DNA from: DATEDA01 sp035286595
GTDB taxonomy: Bacteria; Pseudomonadota; Gammaproteobacteria; Burkholderiales; SG8-39
Assembly (NCBI GenBank): GCA_035286595.1
Contig: DATEDA010000153.1
Span: 1-5,926, forward strand
Direction: 5' to 3'
Length of the DNA stretch: 5,926 bases
Each line of letters begins with the position of its first letter. The first letter of the stretch is position 1. Shown here piece after piece: positions 1 to 5,578 of the stretch. Position numbers and translations under genes: made by a program. The notes under the pieces were generated by a model that was not told the origin of the DNA, did no database searches, and saw only the letters and a list, made by a program, of their open reading frames with translations.

Positions 1-539
1 CTGCGCGAGCGCTGGCTGAGATACTCGCCGGCGACGTTCGCTCCGACCTTCGCCCAGGCGCCCTTCTGGATCGCCTTGAGATGATGCTTCTGCACGACGT
101 GCGCGATCTCGTGCGCGAGCACGCCCGCGAGCTCGGCTTCGCTGCGCATGCGCATCGCGAGCCCCTTGGTCACGAAGATGTAGCCGCCCGGCGTGGCGAA
201 CGCGTTGATGTTGTCGCTCTCGAGCACGCCGAACCGCCAGTTGAGATCGGGACGCTCGGAGTGCGACGCGAGCCAGCGCCCGACGGTGTTGACATAGCGC
301 TGCAGGTTCGGGTCCGCGACGAGGGGCGCCGCGCCGAGCAGTACCGCGCCCCATTCCTGGCCGAGCTGGACCTCCTGCTTCTCGTCGATCTCGGTGGTCG
401 CCTGTACCACCCCCCGGGCGGTGTCGATGAGCCGCCCGAAGTCGATGTTGAGCTGGGCGTGCGCCGGGCCGGGGCTCGAGAGCGTCGCGGGGACCGCGAG
501 CGCAGCGACCAGACCGGCGAAGCGAAGCGTGCGTTTCAT
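1..539 (-). CDS. M48 family zinc metalloprotease, exported (3' part outside window)
   Basis: This is an exported peptidase of the M48 (Ste24/HtpX-like) family, probably acting on envelope proteins in the periplasm. The visible 179 residues start at the ATG at 539-537, with GGAAGGA (551-545) 5 nt upstream. A signal peptide covers about residues 1-28 (basic MKR, hydrophobic core, cleavage after AHA). The mature part has the usual N-terminal M48 run: a helix with EVQLGQEW (~56-63), the LQRYVNTVG segment (~79-87), NAFATPGGYIFVTKGL (~112-127), then the zinc motif HEIAH at 143-147. The two His are zinc ligands and the Glu is the catalytic base; the third ligand (a later Glu) lies beyond the edge. 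The gene is last of three visible in an operon with an SH3 protein and a cyclase. Any C-terminal extension, such as TPR repeats, cannot be seen. The family call is firm; substrate and exact homologue are unknown. Confidence 0.93.
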   Translation of the reverse strand, partial: MKRTLRFAGLVAALAVPATLSSPGPAHAQLNIDFGRLIDTARGVVQATTEIDEKQEVQLGQEWGAVLLGAAPLVADPNLQRYVNTVGRWLASHSERPDLNWRFGVLESDNINAFATPGGYIFVTKGLAMRMRSEAELAGVLAHEIAHVVQKHHLKAIQKGAWAKVGANVAGEYLSQRSR

Positions 540-552
540 GACGGTCCTTCCG

Positions 553-1098
553 CTACTGGCTGAACGGCGACGAGCCGGGCGGCGGCGTGGCGGGCGCTGC
601 GGCGGCGGACGACCCCGTCAGGTAGTCGACAGGCTGCGAGGCGAGCCGCGGATCGCCGCCGGCGAACGCCTGAGCGTCCTGCCGGCTCACGCCAAACCCC
701 TGCATCTTCTGCAGCTCGGCGAAGTTGGGCTGCGCGTTCTGGATCTGCTCCTTGTCGAGCCCGCGCACGCCGGTCGTCACCGACGCGCCGCTCGATCCCG
801 AGCGCGCGATGCCGAAGAGCGACCCGAGCCCGGACGAGCCGCTCCGGGTCTCGCCGGGCGAGCCCATCCGCACCGACAGCATGCGAACCCAGCCGGTCAG
901 GGTGCTCGACTTGATCTCGAGCCAGCCGCCCAGGCGTTTGGTCACCTCCACCGGCGCCTTCTCGGCGAGCTTGCCGACCGTCGCCGCGTCGTCATACGGT
1001 TCCTTCTTCACGGCGACGTCGCGGATGGTGTAGCCGGGTTGCGCCGCAGCGACGCCGCAGCCGAGCGCGAGCACGAGCGCGGTAACGAAGGCCTTCAT
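553..1098 (-). CDS. Exported SH3-domain protein
   Basis: A 181-residue secreted protein with one bacterial SH3 (SH3b-like) domain, a fold that commonly binds peptidoglycan or protein partners in the periplasm. I chose the ATG at 1098-1096 because a strong Shine-Dalgarno stretch (AGGGGGAGGGAA, 1117-1106) sits 7 nt upstream and the residues after it form a signal peptide (~1-19, cleavage after AAA). Upstream in-frame codons to about 1221 give only low-complexity Arg/Ser/Pro sequence inside the cyclase gene. The SH3 domain spans about residues 22-80 (YTIRDVAVKKEPYDDA, then GGWLEIK and GWVRMLSV). A Gly/Ser linker follows (~80-108), then a segment GVRGLDKEQIQNAQPN (~110-125) that looks like a second conserved unit, and an Ala/Pro/Ser tail. 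Cys14 lies near the signal peptide but fits a lipobox poorly. The gene lies 31 nt after the cyclase stop and 13 nt before the protease start, so co-expression is likely; an adaptor role for the protease is conjecture. Confidence 0.88.
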   Translation of the reverse strand: MKAFVTALVLALGCGVAAAQPGYTIRDVAVKKEPYDDAATVGKLAEKAPVEVTKRLGGWLEIKSSTLTGWVRMLSVRMGSPGETRSGSSGLGSLFGIARSGSSGASVTTGVRGLDKEQIQNAQPNFAELQKMQGFGVSRQDAQAFAGGDPRLASQPVDYLTGSSAAAAPATPPPGSSPFSQ

Positions 1099-1129
1099 GG
1101 CGGGGTTCCCTCCCCCTCGGATGGGCGCC

Positions 1130-2980
1130 TCACGCGGGCTTGGGCGCGGGCTCGAAGAGCTCGACCTCCTGCGTGCGACCCTTGACTTTATAGGATCCGC
1201 GCGGCGCAAAGTCAAAGGCACTTCCGCACGCCTCGACGGTGTCGCGCGACACGAGCACCCGGCTCACCCCTTTGGTGAGGCCTTCGATGCGGCTCGCGAG
1301 GTTGACGGTGTCGCCGATCGCCGTGTAGTCGAGCTTCTGCTCGGCGCCGATGAACCCGACCACCGCGCGGCCCGAGTGGAGGCCGATCCCGACGTCGAAC
1401 GTCTCGGCGATGTCGCTGCCCTGCGCGGCGAGCTCGCGCCGGAACGCCTCGAGCACCTGGGTCATCTCGAGCGCCGCCGCCACCGCCGCCCGGGCGTGGT
1501 CGGGACGCTCGACCGGCGCACCCCAGAACGCCATGATGCAGTCGCCGATGAACTTGTCGAGGGTGCCACCGTGCCGGAAGATGACCTCGACCTGGCGGCT
1601 GAAGTAGCGGTTGAGGAGCGCGACGATCTCCTGCGGCGAGTGCGTCTCCGAATGCGCCGTGAAGCCGCGGATGTCCGAGAACAGCACTGTCACTTCCTTC
1701 TCCTGGCCGGAGAGCGACTCGGGCGTCGCGCCCTTGTCGACGAGCTGGCTCACCACCTGCGGGTTGAGGAAGCGGCTGAAGAGCGTCACCGCCTGCTCGC
1801 GCGTGCGCTTCTCGCGCAGGTACTCGATGAGCGAGGCGGCGAAGAAGAACGCCCAGGCGAACGCGAGCGGCGCGAACACCGGAACGAGCGAGCCGCGTCC
1901 GACCGCGCCGTAGCTCGCCCACAGCAGCACCGCCGAAACCCCGGCGAGCGTGCCGGCGAGGCGGGCCGCGTTCCAGCGGCGCCGGAGCGCGAGGAACAGG
2001 AGGCCGATCAAGGCGAGCGCCAGCACGATCGGCACAGCGTCCGGGGCGCGGATCATCCAGCGCTGGTTCTTCAGGTTGTCGAGCGCGGTCGCGATGACCT
2101 CGACGCCCGGGTACAGGCTCGCGATCGGCGTGACCCGCAGGTCGTGCATGCCGCTCGCCGCGGTGCCGACGATCACGATCTTGCCGCGGAACTCGTCCCG
2201 CGGCCGCTGGCGCTCCCTTCGTCCCAGGTCGAAGTACACGTCGCCGTAGGGGACGTGCCGGAACGCACCGACGCCGCCGCGCCACGCGAGCACGATGCTC
2301 TCGCCGTCCGGCACCGCGTAGCCGAGATCCTGCGCCACCCGTGCCGGCAGGCTCGGAATCTCCCAGCCGTAGGCGTCGCGGCGCAGGTGGTAGCGCCGCC
2401 CCACGCCATCCGGGTCCTCCAGGAAGTCGATCAACCCGAGCCGCCAGTGCTTCGAGTCGATCGCGCTCGGGACGAGCAGCATCACGCGCGCGTCGAGGTC
2501 GGCGCGCGTCGTCTTGCGGATCCCGAGCGGCTCGGCGACCTGAGCGAGCGGCACGCCCTTCGGGTCGTCCGCAGGCGCGAGGCGCGCCATCGGGAAGTAC
2601 ACGTTCGCGAGGCCCTCGAGCGCATCGTTGAAGGCGCGATCGTGCTCCGGGCGGAACCTGTCCGGCTCGGCGAAGAGGATGTCGAAGACGATCGCCTTCG
2701 GCTGCTGCGCGGCGAGCCCCGCAACCAGCTCGCCGTGCACGGAACGGGGCCACGGCCAGCTGCCGGCCCCCTGCTGCATCGCCGCGAGGCTCTTCTCGTC
2801 GATGTCGAGGATGACGATGTCCGGATCGGGCGTGAGCTTCGCCGCCTGCGTCCGCACGAAGAAATCGAGCAGCCGGTTCTCGAGCGGCGCGAGGAGGTGC
2901 AGGAACCCGATTTCGAGGACGGCAAGCGCCGCGACAACGGCGGCCGCGAGGTGGAGCGGCCTCTTCTGGGCGGGGCGCAT
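1130..2980 (-). CDS. CHASE2-domain class III adenylate cyclase, membrane bound
   Basis: This enzyme converts ATP to cAMP under control of a periplasmic sensor domain. From the ATG at 2980 it is 616 residues. It has an N-terminal membrane helix (~9-31), an extracytoplasmic CHASE2 domain (~38-305), three closely spaced membrane helices (~315-333, 340-361, 365-386), a short helical linker, and a class III cyclase catalytic domain (~428-600). Catalytic residues are all visible: metal-binding Asp436 (FSDIRGFT) and Asp480 (GDCIMAFWG), base-selecting Lys476 and Thr553 (DYTAIGD), Asn560 and Arg564 (VNLASR). The Lys/Thr pair indicates ATP rather than GTP and matches class IIIb, a group with reported bicarbonate-responsive members. 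The gene heads an operon with the SH3 protein and M48 protease. A TTG at 3016 would add 12 residues. The ATG lacks a good ribosome binding site but lies close behind a possible promoter. The ligand of CHASE2 is unknown. Confidence 0.93.
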   Translation of the reverse strand: MRPAQKRPLHLAAAVVAALAVLEIGFLHLLAPLENRLLDFFVRTQAAKLTPDPDIVILDIDEKSLAAMQQGAGSWPWPRSVHGELVAGLAAQQPKAIVFDILFAEPDRFRPEHDRAFNDALEGLANVYFPMARLAPADDPKGVPLAQVAEPLGIRKTTRADLDARVMLLVPSAIDSKHWRLGLIDFLEDPDGVGRRYHLRRDAYGWEIPSLPARVAQDLGYAVPDGESIVLAWRGGVGAFRHVPYGDVYFDLGRRERQRPRDEFRGKIVIVGTAASGMHDLRVTPIASLYPGVEVIATALDNLKNQRWMIRAPDAVPIVLALALIGLLFLALRRRWNAARLAGTLAGVSAVLLWASYGAVGRGSLVPVFAPLAFAWAFFFAASLIEYLREKRTREQAVTLFSRFLNPQVVSQLVDKGATPESLSGQEKEVTVLFSDIRGFTAHSETHSPQEIVALLNRYFSRQVEVIFRHGGTLDKFIGDCIMAFWGAPVERPDHARAAVAAALEMTQVLEAFRRELAAQGSDIAETFDVGIGLHSGRAVVGFIGAEQKLDYTAIGDTVNLASRIEGLTKGVSRVLVSRDTVEACGSAFDFAPRGSYKVKGRTQEVELFEPAPKPA

Positions 2981-2987
2981 GGCGTGA

Positions 2988-3016
2988 ATCGTAAGGGATG
3001 GACCGCGATGCGGCAA
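2988..3016 (-). promoter_or_regulatory. Possible promoter of the cyclase-SH3-protease operon
   Basis: Reading leftwards, TTGCCG (3016-3011) and TACGAT (2993-2988) are 17 nt apart and each matches 4 of 6 bases of the sigma70 -35 and -10 consensus. The -10 ends only 7 nt before the cyclase ATG (2980), so a transcript from here would have almost no leader. That fits the missing Shine-Dalgarno sequence but remains inference. Confidence 0.35.
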
Positions 3017-3029
3017 AATCCGGTCTAAT
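2999..3029 (+). promoter_or_regulatory. Possible divergent promoter of the oxygenase gene
   Basis: TCTAAT (3024-3029) matches the -10 consensus at 5 of 6 bases, in a locally AT-richer patch. The best -35 is weak: TGGACC at 2999-3004 with a long 19-nt spacer. It would start transcription about 40 nt before the oxygenase ATG. It lies back to back with the possible cyclase promoter, so the two could share control. Confidence 0.25.
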
Positions 3030-3068
3030 GGCGTCGGCCGCTCGCTCGCGTCCAGCGTTGCTGCGGTC

Positions 3069-3074
3069 GGAGAA
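3069..3074 (+). promoter_or_regulatory. Ribosome binding site that sets the oxygenase start
   Basis: GGAGAA lies 4 nt before the ATG at 3079-3081. In-frame ATGs upstream at 2998 and 3028 have no such sequence, and the extra residues they add (rich in Ala, Arg and Ser) do not look like part of the domain. This decides the start at 3079. Confidence 0.6.
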
Positions 3075-3078
3075 CGCG

Positions 3079-3726
3079 ATGGACGATCCGAGTGCCGTGC
3101 GCTTCGAGACCTCGGAAGTGTTGCGTCTCTTCCCGGTGTTCGTGTGGAAGGCGCAGCTCGCCGCCGAAGTCTGTCGGCCGATCAACGCCGCGATCCGCGA
3201 ACTGCTGGCCGAGCTCGCGCCCGGTGCGCCGGCCTCCGGGACGCTGTGGCAGTCCGGCCATGGGCTCCATCGCCGTGCCGCCTGCGCCGGCCTCGTGCAG
3301 GTGATCGAAGGGGCCGTCCGCGAAGTCCTCGACTTCCTGAAGATCGGCGCCCGCGAGTTCGCGATCAGCGGCTGCTGGGCGAACGTCGCCGCGCCCGGCG
3401 GGTGGCACCGGATGCACGCCCATCCGAACAACTTCCTGAGCGGCGTGTACTACGTACAGGTGCAGGAGGGCGCCGACACGATCTGCTTCCACGACCCGCG
3501 CCCGCAGGCCGGCGTCATTCGGCCCCCGGTCATCGAGCTCACCGCGTACAACACCGATCAGGTGGTCGTGAACGTCGGGGTCGGAATGCTGCTCGTGTTC
3601 CCCGCTTGGCTGCCGCACTCGGTCGACTCGAACCGCAGCGCGCGCAGCCGCATCAGCGTGAGCTTCAACGTCATGTTCGGCGATCTCGCCGCGCAGCTGG
3701 CGCAGCCGCTTTGGGGCGAGGCGTAG
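3079..3726 (+). CDS. Putative 2OG-Fe(II) oxygenase (TIGR02466 / PF13759 type)
   Basis: A 215-residue cytoplasmic protein that resembles the TIGR02466 family of putative 2-oxoglutarate- and iron-dependent dioxygenases. These are double-stranded beta-helix enzymes whose substrates are, to my knowledge, mostly unknown. The recognisable core is GWHRMHAHPNNFLSGVYYV (~108-126), where the HAH at 113-115 supplies the proximal metal ligand(s). WLPHSV (~177-182) provides the distal His180, and Arg190 (SRISVSF) is placed to bind the 2-oxoglutarate carboxylate. The N-terminal third (EVLRLFPVFVWKAQL, ~13-27) also fits the family, whose members open with a similar 'lFptpv' strand. The length is normal and there is no signal peptide. 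The gene stands alone on its strand, diverging from the cyclase operon, and is followed by a structured non-coding stretch. The family call is good; activity and substrate are not shown. Confidence 0.85.
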   Translation: MDDPSAVRFETSEVLRLFPVFVWKAQLAAEVCRPINAAIRELLAELAPGAPASGTLWQSGHGLHRRAACAGLVQVIEGAVREVLDFLKIGAREFAISGCWANVAAPGGWHRMHAHPNNFLSGVYYVQVQEGADTICFHDPRPQAGVIRPPVIELTAYNTDQVVVNVGVGMLLVFPAWLPHSVDSNRSARSRISVSFNVMFGDLAAQLAQPLWGEA

Positions 3727-4055
3727 GACGCCGCGCGCGACATTGGCGCGGGCCGGTAGTCATGGCGCGCACGCCCAATTGGTGCCGTCGAGGACGCGTC
3801 GCAAGCGCGGCGTTCACGCCGGGCGTCCCGAGCGACGCGTGACTTCTTTCCTCCCGACGGGCACCGCGCATGTGCATCCACGCGCCCAATCTTGGGGCGC
3901 CCGTGAGGATCGCGAACGCCGTGTTGCGAAGTGCTTCCGCGACGCTGAATGCCGGTTGCACAGGATCAGCTTCCGGATCTAACTCGCCCTCCGTGGCACG
4001 GACGCTGCTTCCCGTGGGGAGGCGCGGACCATCGGGCCGCGAGGGGAGACTCACC
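3727..4055. other. 329-bp intergenic region, structured, no convincing gene
   Basis: Open frames exist here on both strands, but their translations are low-complexity Arg/Ala/Pro sequence without a domain, and none has a well-placed ribosome binding site. The region does hold several inverted repeats: 3794-3840 (listed separately), an imperfect bulged stem 3876-3910 with a 6-bp core GCGCCC/GGGCGC (3882-3887 with 3895-3900), and GTTGCG/CGCGAC (3923-3928 with 3938-3943). A weak promoter-like pair, TTGCAC (3956-3961) and TCTAAC (3978-3983), lies 16 nt apart and could serve the 98-aa gene. No tRNA-like TpsiC arm is visible. Confidence 0.6.
3794..3851 (+). terminator. Nested stem-loop with T-rich tail, possible oxygenase terminator
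   Basis: A perfect 9-bp inverted repeat, ACGCGTCGC (3794-3802) with GCGACGCGT (3832-3840), encloses a second 5-bp stem CGGCG/CGCCG around a TTCA loop (3808-3821). The right arm is followed by GACTTCTTTCC (3841-3851), T-rich for this genome. It lies about 70 nt after the oxygenase stop. The large outer loop and interrupted T run make it an atypical intrinsic terminator; it might instead be part of a structured RNA. Confidence 0.4.
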
Positions 4056-4352
4056 ATGGATCAGGATCTGCTCAAGGCGCTTGCCCACTTCAAGATCCTT
4101 CTCAAGAAGGTGAAGGGGGTGCAGGTCGACCTGGAGAAGCTGCTCCGCGATGCCGCATACGGCCGCCAGATCATGGCGCTCGCCGAGGAGTCCGAGAACG
4201 AAACGCTGGTGTTCGTCGCGCTCTCGATCAAGGACAAGCTGGGGCACTTGAAGGTCGCCCCGGCGGCCGCAGCGCCGGCGCCGGCGGAGAAGCCGCAGGA
4301 CAAGAAGCCCGCGGCGCCGAGCGGCAAGTACTTCTACGGCCCGCGCTCCTGA
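4056..4352 (+). CDS. Conserved-looking hypothetical protein, 98 aa, Ala/Pro linker and KYFYGPRS tail
   Basis: I do not recognise a named family. The ATG at 4056 is preceded by GGGGAG (4043-4048) with 7 nt spacing, and the frame shows clear coding character from there. The protein has a helical N-terminal domain (~1-66): LLKALAHFKILLKKVKGVQ, then VDLEKLLRDAAYGRQIMALAEES, then ETLVFVALSIKDKLGHL. A low-complexity Ala/Pro/Lys linker follows (~67-89), and the protein ends with a short aromatic and basic tail, GKYFYGPRS (90-98). There is no signal peptide or membrane helix, so it should be cytoplasmic. A structured head, a flexible arm and a distinctive terminal peptide suggest a tethered protein-protein contact, but this is conjecture. 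It is 81 nt upstream of the 191-aa gene, which also has an Ala/Pro linker; the two are probably co-transcribed. Confidence 0.8.
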   Translation: MDQDLLKALAHFKILLKKVKGVQVDLEKLLRDAAYGRQIMALAEESENETLVFVALSIKDKLGHLKVAPAAAAPAPAEKPQDKKPAAPSGKYFYGPRS

Positions 4353-4391
4353 GCGAGGCGCGCGGCGCCACAGCCGCAAGCCGTCTGATGC

Positions 4392-4416
4392 GCGGCGGTC
4401 CCGCGAGGCCCGCCGC
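4392..4416 (+). other. GC stem-loop just before the ribosome binding site of the 191-aa gene
   Basis: GCGGCGG (4392-4398) can pair with CCGCCGC (4410-4416) in a 7-bp stem with an 11-nt loop. The stem ends 1 nt before the purine-rich ribosome binding site at 4418-4427. It might affect translation or stabilise the transcript. In such a GC-rich sequence, chance is a real alternative. Confidence 0.3.
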
Positions 4417-4433
4417 AGGGGAGGGAGTTGCGC

Positions 4434-5009
4434 ATGAATCCGCAGTCACGCTTCGTGAAGACAGAGAAAGGCCAGGAGGAGATCCGGAACCGCACCCACC
4501 GGCTCCAGCCGCGGCTGCGATCGCTGCTCGTCCTCGTCGACGGGACGAAACCCGTGGCGGAGCTCGTCCAGGCGGCAGCCGCCTTCGGCGGCGGTCCGGG
4601 GTTCCTCGAGGCGCTCATCAAGGAAGGGTTCATCGAGGAGGCCCTCAACGGCAAGCACGCCGCGGCGATGCGACCTGCGCCGCCGCCGGCGGCTGCGCCC
4701 GCGCCGCGGCCGGCACCCGCGGCTGCGCCGGCACCGGCGGCCGCACCCGCGCCGCGGTCCGCACCCGCGGCTGCGCCGGCCGACGAGGCCGACCGCGTGT
4801 ATGCGGCGAAAGCGGCGATGCGCCGCTACATCAAGGTCGCCGCCGGGATGCTCGAGGCGCGCACGCTGAACAAGCTCGTCGACGACGTTCGCACGCTCGC
4901 CGACGTGGCGCGTTGTCTCGGCGAGCTGCGGCCGCGGTTCGAGTCGAACGGTTACGACGAGGCGTTCGCCACGATGGACGCCGAGATCGCCGGGATCGTC
5001 AAAGGCTGA
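4434..5009 (+). CDS. Hypothetical two-domain protein, 191 aa, with Ala/Pro repeat linker
   Basis: No named family is recognised. I place the start at the ATG at 4434, 6 nt after GGGGAGGGAG (4418-4427); a TTG at 4428 is too close to that site. The N-terminal part (~5-72: FVKTEKGQEEIRNRTH, LQPRLRSLLVLVDGTKPVAELV, FLEALIKEGFIEEA) looks like a small winged-helix-type fold often seen at the N-terminus of betaproteobacterial hypothetical proteins. A purely Ala/Pro/Arg linker (~80-117) contains two 16-residue repeats. The C-terminal domain (~119-191: ADRVYAAKAAMRRYIK to AEIAGIVKG) is helical. There is no signal peptide or membrane segment. The 3' end overlaps the convergent Lrp gene by 11 bp. The fold assignment is tentative; DNA binding has not been shown and the winged-helix part may be a protein-interaction module. 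Confidence 0.82.
   Translation: MNPQSRFVKTEKGQEEIRNRTHRLQPRLRSLLVLVDGTKPVAELVQAAAAFGGGPGFLEALIKEGFIEEALNGKHAAAMRPAPPPAAAPAPRPAPAAAPAPAAAPAPRSAPAAAPADEADRVYAAKAAMRRYIKVAAGMLEARTLNKLVDDVRTLADVARCLGELRPRFESNGYDEAFATMDAEIAGIVKG
4686..4781 (+). repeat. Two tandem 48-bp repeats encoding the Ala/Pro linker
   Basis: Unit 1 (4686-4733) and unit 2 (4734-4781) differ at only 5 of 48 bases and encode PAAAPAPRPAPAAAPA and PAAAPAPRSAPAAAPA (residues 85-116). The one amino-acid change is Pro to Ser. The closeness at the DNA level, including shared synonymous codons, points to a recent in-frame duplication rather than selection on protein composition alone. Confidence 0.8.
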
Positions 5010-5538
5010 TTGCTCGGCGGCCGCGGCGCGGCCGCCGTTCGCCGGTCGGCTTCGGCCGGGGCCCCTGCTGCGGGAGCGGCAGCGCGGTCTGGTACTTCAC
5101 CTGCTTCAGCGCGAAGCTCGACTTGATGTTGCCCACGCCGGGGGCGCGCGAGAGGAAATCGACGATGAACCGCTGGAACGCGGGCACGTCGGGAACGACG
5201 ACCCGCAGCAGGTAGTCGGCGTCGCCGGTCATCAGATAGCACTCCATCACCTCCGGACGCGCGCGCACCGCGCGCTCGAACGCCTCGAGCGCCGGCTCGA
5301 TCTGCTTCTCGAGCGTCACCTGGATGAACACGCTCACCGTCAGCCCGAGCTTCACCGGGTCGAGGAGCGTGACGTAGCGGCGCACGAGCCCCTGCTCTTC
5401 CAGTCGCCGCACGCGCGCGAGGCACGGTGACGGCGACAGGTTCACCGCGCGGGCGAGGTCGACGTTCGACAGGCGCGCGTCGTCCTGCAGGCGATCGAGG
5501 ATCTGCCAGTCGATCGCGTCGATCGTCTCTTGCAGCAT
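4999..5538 (-). CDS. Lrp/AsnC family transcriptional regulator
   Basis: A DNA-binding regulator, probably responding to an amino acid or related metabolite. Using the ATG at 5538 it is 179 residues: an N-terminal helix-turn-helix (IDWQILDRLQDDARLSNVDL, then LSPSPCLARVRRLEEQGLV, ~8-52), and a C-terminal RAM ligand-binding and oligomerisation domain (~63-152) with MECYLMTGDADYLLRV. ATG 5553 would add MKESF but has no ribosome binding site; 5538 has a weak GAAAG. The family normally ends near YQTALPL. Here about 24 more residues follow, basic and Pro/Arg-rich (ending RRPRRGRRAISL), encoded in part by a GC palindrome, and the stop lies inside the end of the convergent 191-aa gene. The gene diverges from an AceE-type E1 gene across an AT-rich spacer with an Lrp-like site, so autoregulation and control of the E1 gene are plausible. 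The family call is firm; the effector is unknown. Confidence 0.95.
   Translation of the reverse strand: MLQETIDAIDWQILDRLQDDARLSNVDLARAVNLSPSPCLARVRRLEEQGLVRRYVTLLDPVKLGLTVSVFIQVTLEKQIEPALEAFERAVRARPEVMECYLMTGDADYLLRVVVPDVPAFQRFIVDFLSRAPGVGNIKSSFALKQVKYQTALPLPQQGPRPKPTGERRPRRGRRAISL
5015..5037. terminator. Perfect 10-bp GC palindrome at the convergent 3' ends
   Basis: CGGCGGCCGC (5015-5024) pairs perfectly with GCGGCCGCCG (5028-5037) around a GGC loop, beginning 5 nt after the stop of the 191-aa gene. A second hairpin with a cTTCGg tetraloop (5046-5059) follows. On the plus strand these could end the 191-aa transcript, but no T run follows, so Rho-independent termination would be atypical. 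On the minus strand the same DNA is Lrp coding sequence. Confidence 0.4.
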
Positions 5539-5547
5539 GAATGATTC

Positions 5548-5561
5548 TTTCATAGCTGAAA
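5548..5561. promoter_or_regulatory. Dyad TTTCA-N4-TGAAA, possible second operator half
   Basis: A short inverted repeat, TTTCA (5548-5552) and TGAAA (5557-5561), lies 2 bp from the Lrp-like site and covers the predicted transcript start of the regulator gene and ATG 5553. Lrp-family proteins often bind several adjacent sites cooperatively, so this may be an extra contact. It is short enough to be chance. Confidence 0.3.
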
Positions 5562-5563
5562 CA

Positions 5564-5578
5564 AAGAACATTATGCTG
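5564..5578 (+). promoter_or_regulatory. Lrp-like binding site in the lrp/E1 divergent spacer
   Basis: AAGAACATTATGCTG (5564-5578) matches the published E. coli Lrp consensus YAGHAWATTWTDCTR at 13 of 15 positions; mismatches are at positions 1 and 6. It is in an AT-rich island inside very GC-rich DNA, between the divergent Lrp-family gene and the E1 gene, and covers the regulator's predicted -10. Binding here would be expected to repress the regulator's own transcription. Lrp-family paralogues do not always share the E. coli consensus, so the match is suggestive only. Confidence 0.5.

Noticed and set aside
1097..3431. Very long open frames opposite or overlapping the cyclase gene (643 codons on plus, 739 codons on minus)
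   Set aside because: They are rich in Arg, Ala, Gly and Glu with no domain, and arise because GC-rich DNA has few stops. The overlapping cyclase frame has every expected motif and catalytic residue.
3719..3731. Small hairpin GGCGT-AGG-ACGCC around the oxygenase stop codon as its terminator
   Set aside because: Only 5 bp of stem, a 3-nt loop and no T-rich tail. The nested stem-loop at 3794-3840 is a better candidate.
3558..4057. Minus-strand frames across 3558-4057, with a strong GGGAGGAAAG sequence at about 3854-3845
   Set aside because: No start codon lies at a suitable distance after the purine-rich stretch, and the translations are low-complexity Arg/Ala sequence. They also overlap the end of the oxygenase gene.
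4680..5009. Idea that the 191-aa protein is an E2-like subunit (Ala/Pro linker near an E1 gene)
   Set aside because: It has no lipoyl-domain lysine motif and no recognisable peripheral-subunit-binding or acyltransferase motif, and it lies on the far side of the Lrp-family gene. The linker composition alone is not evidence.
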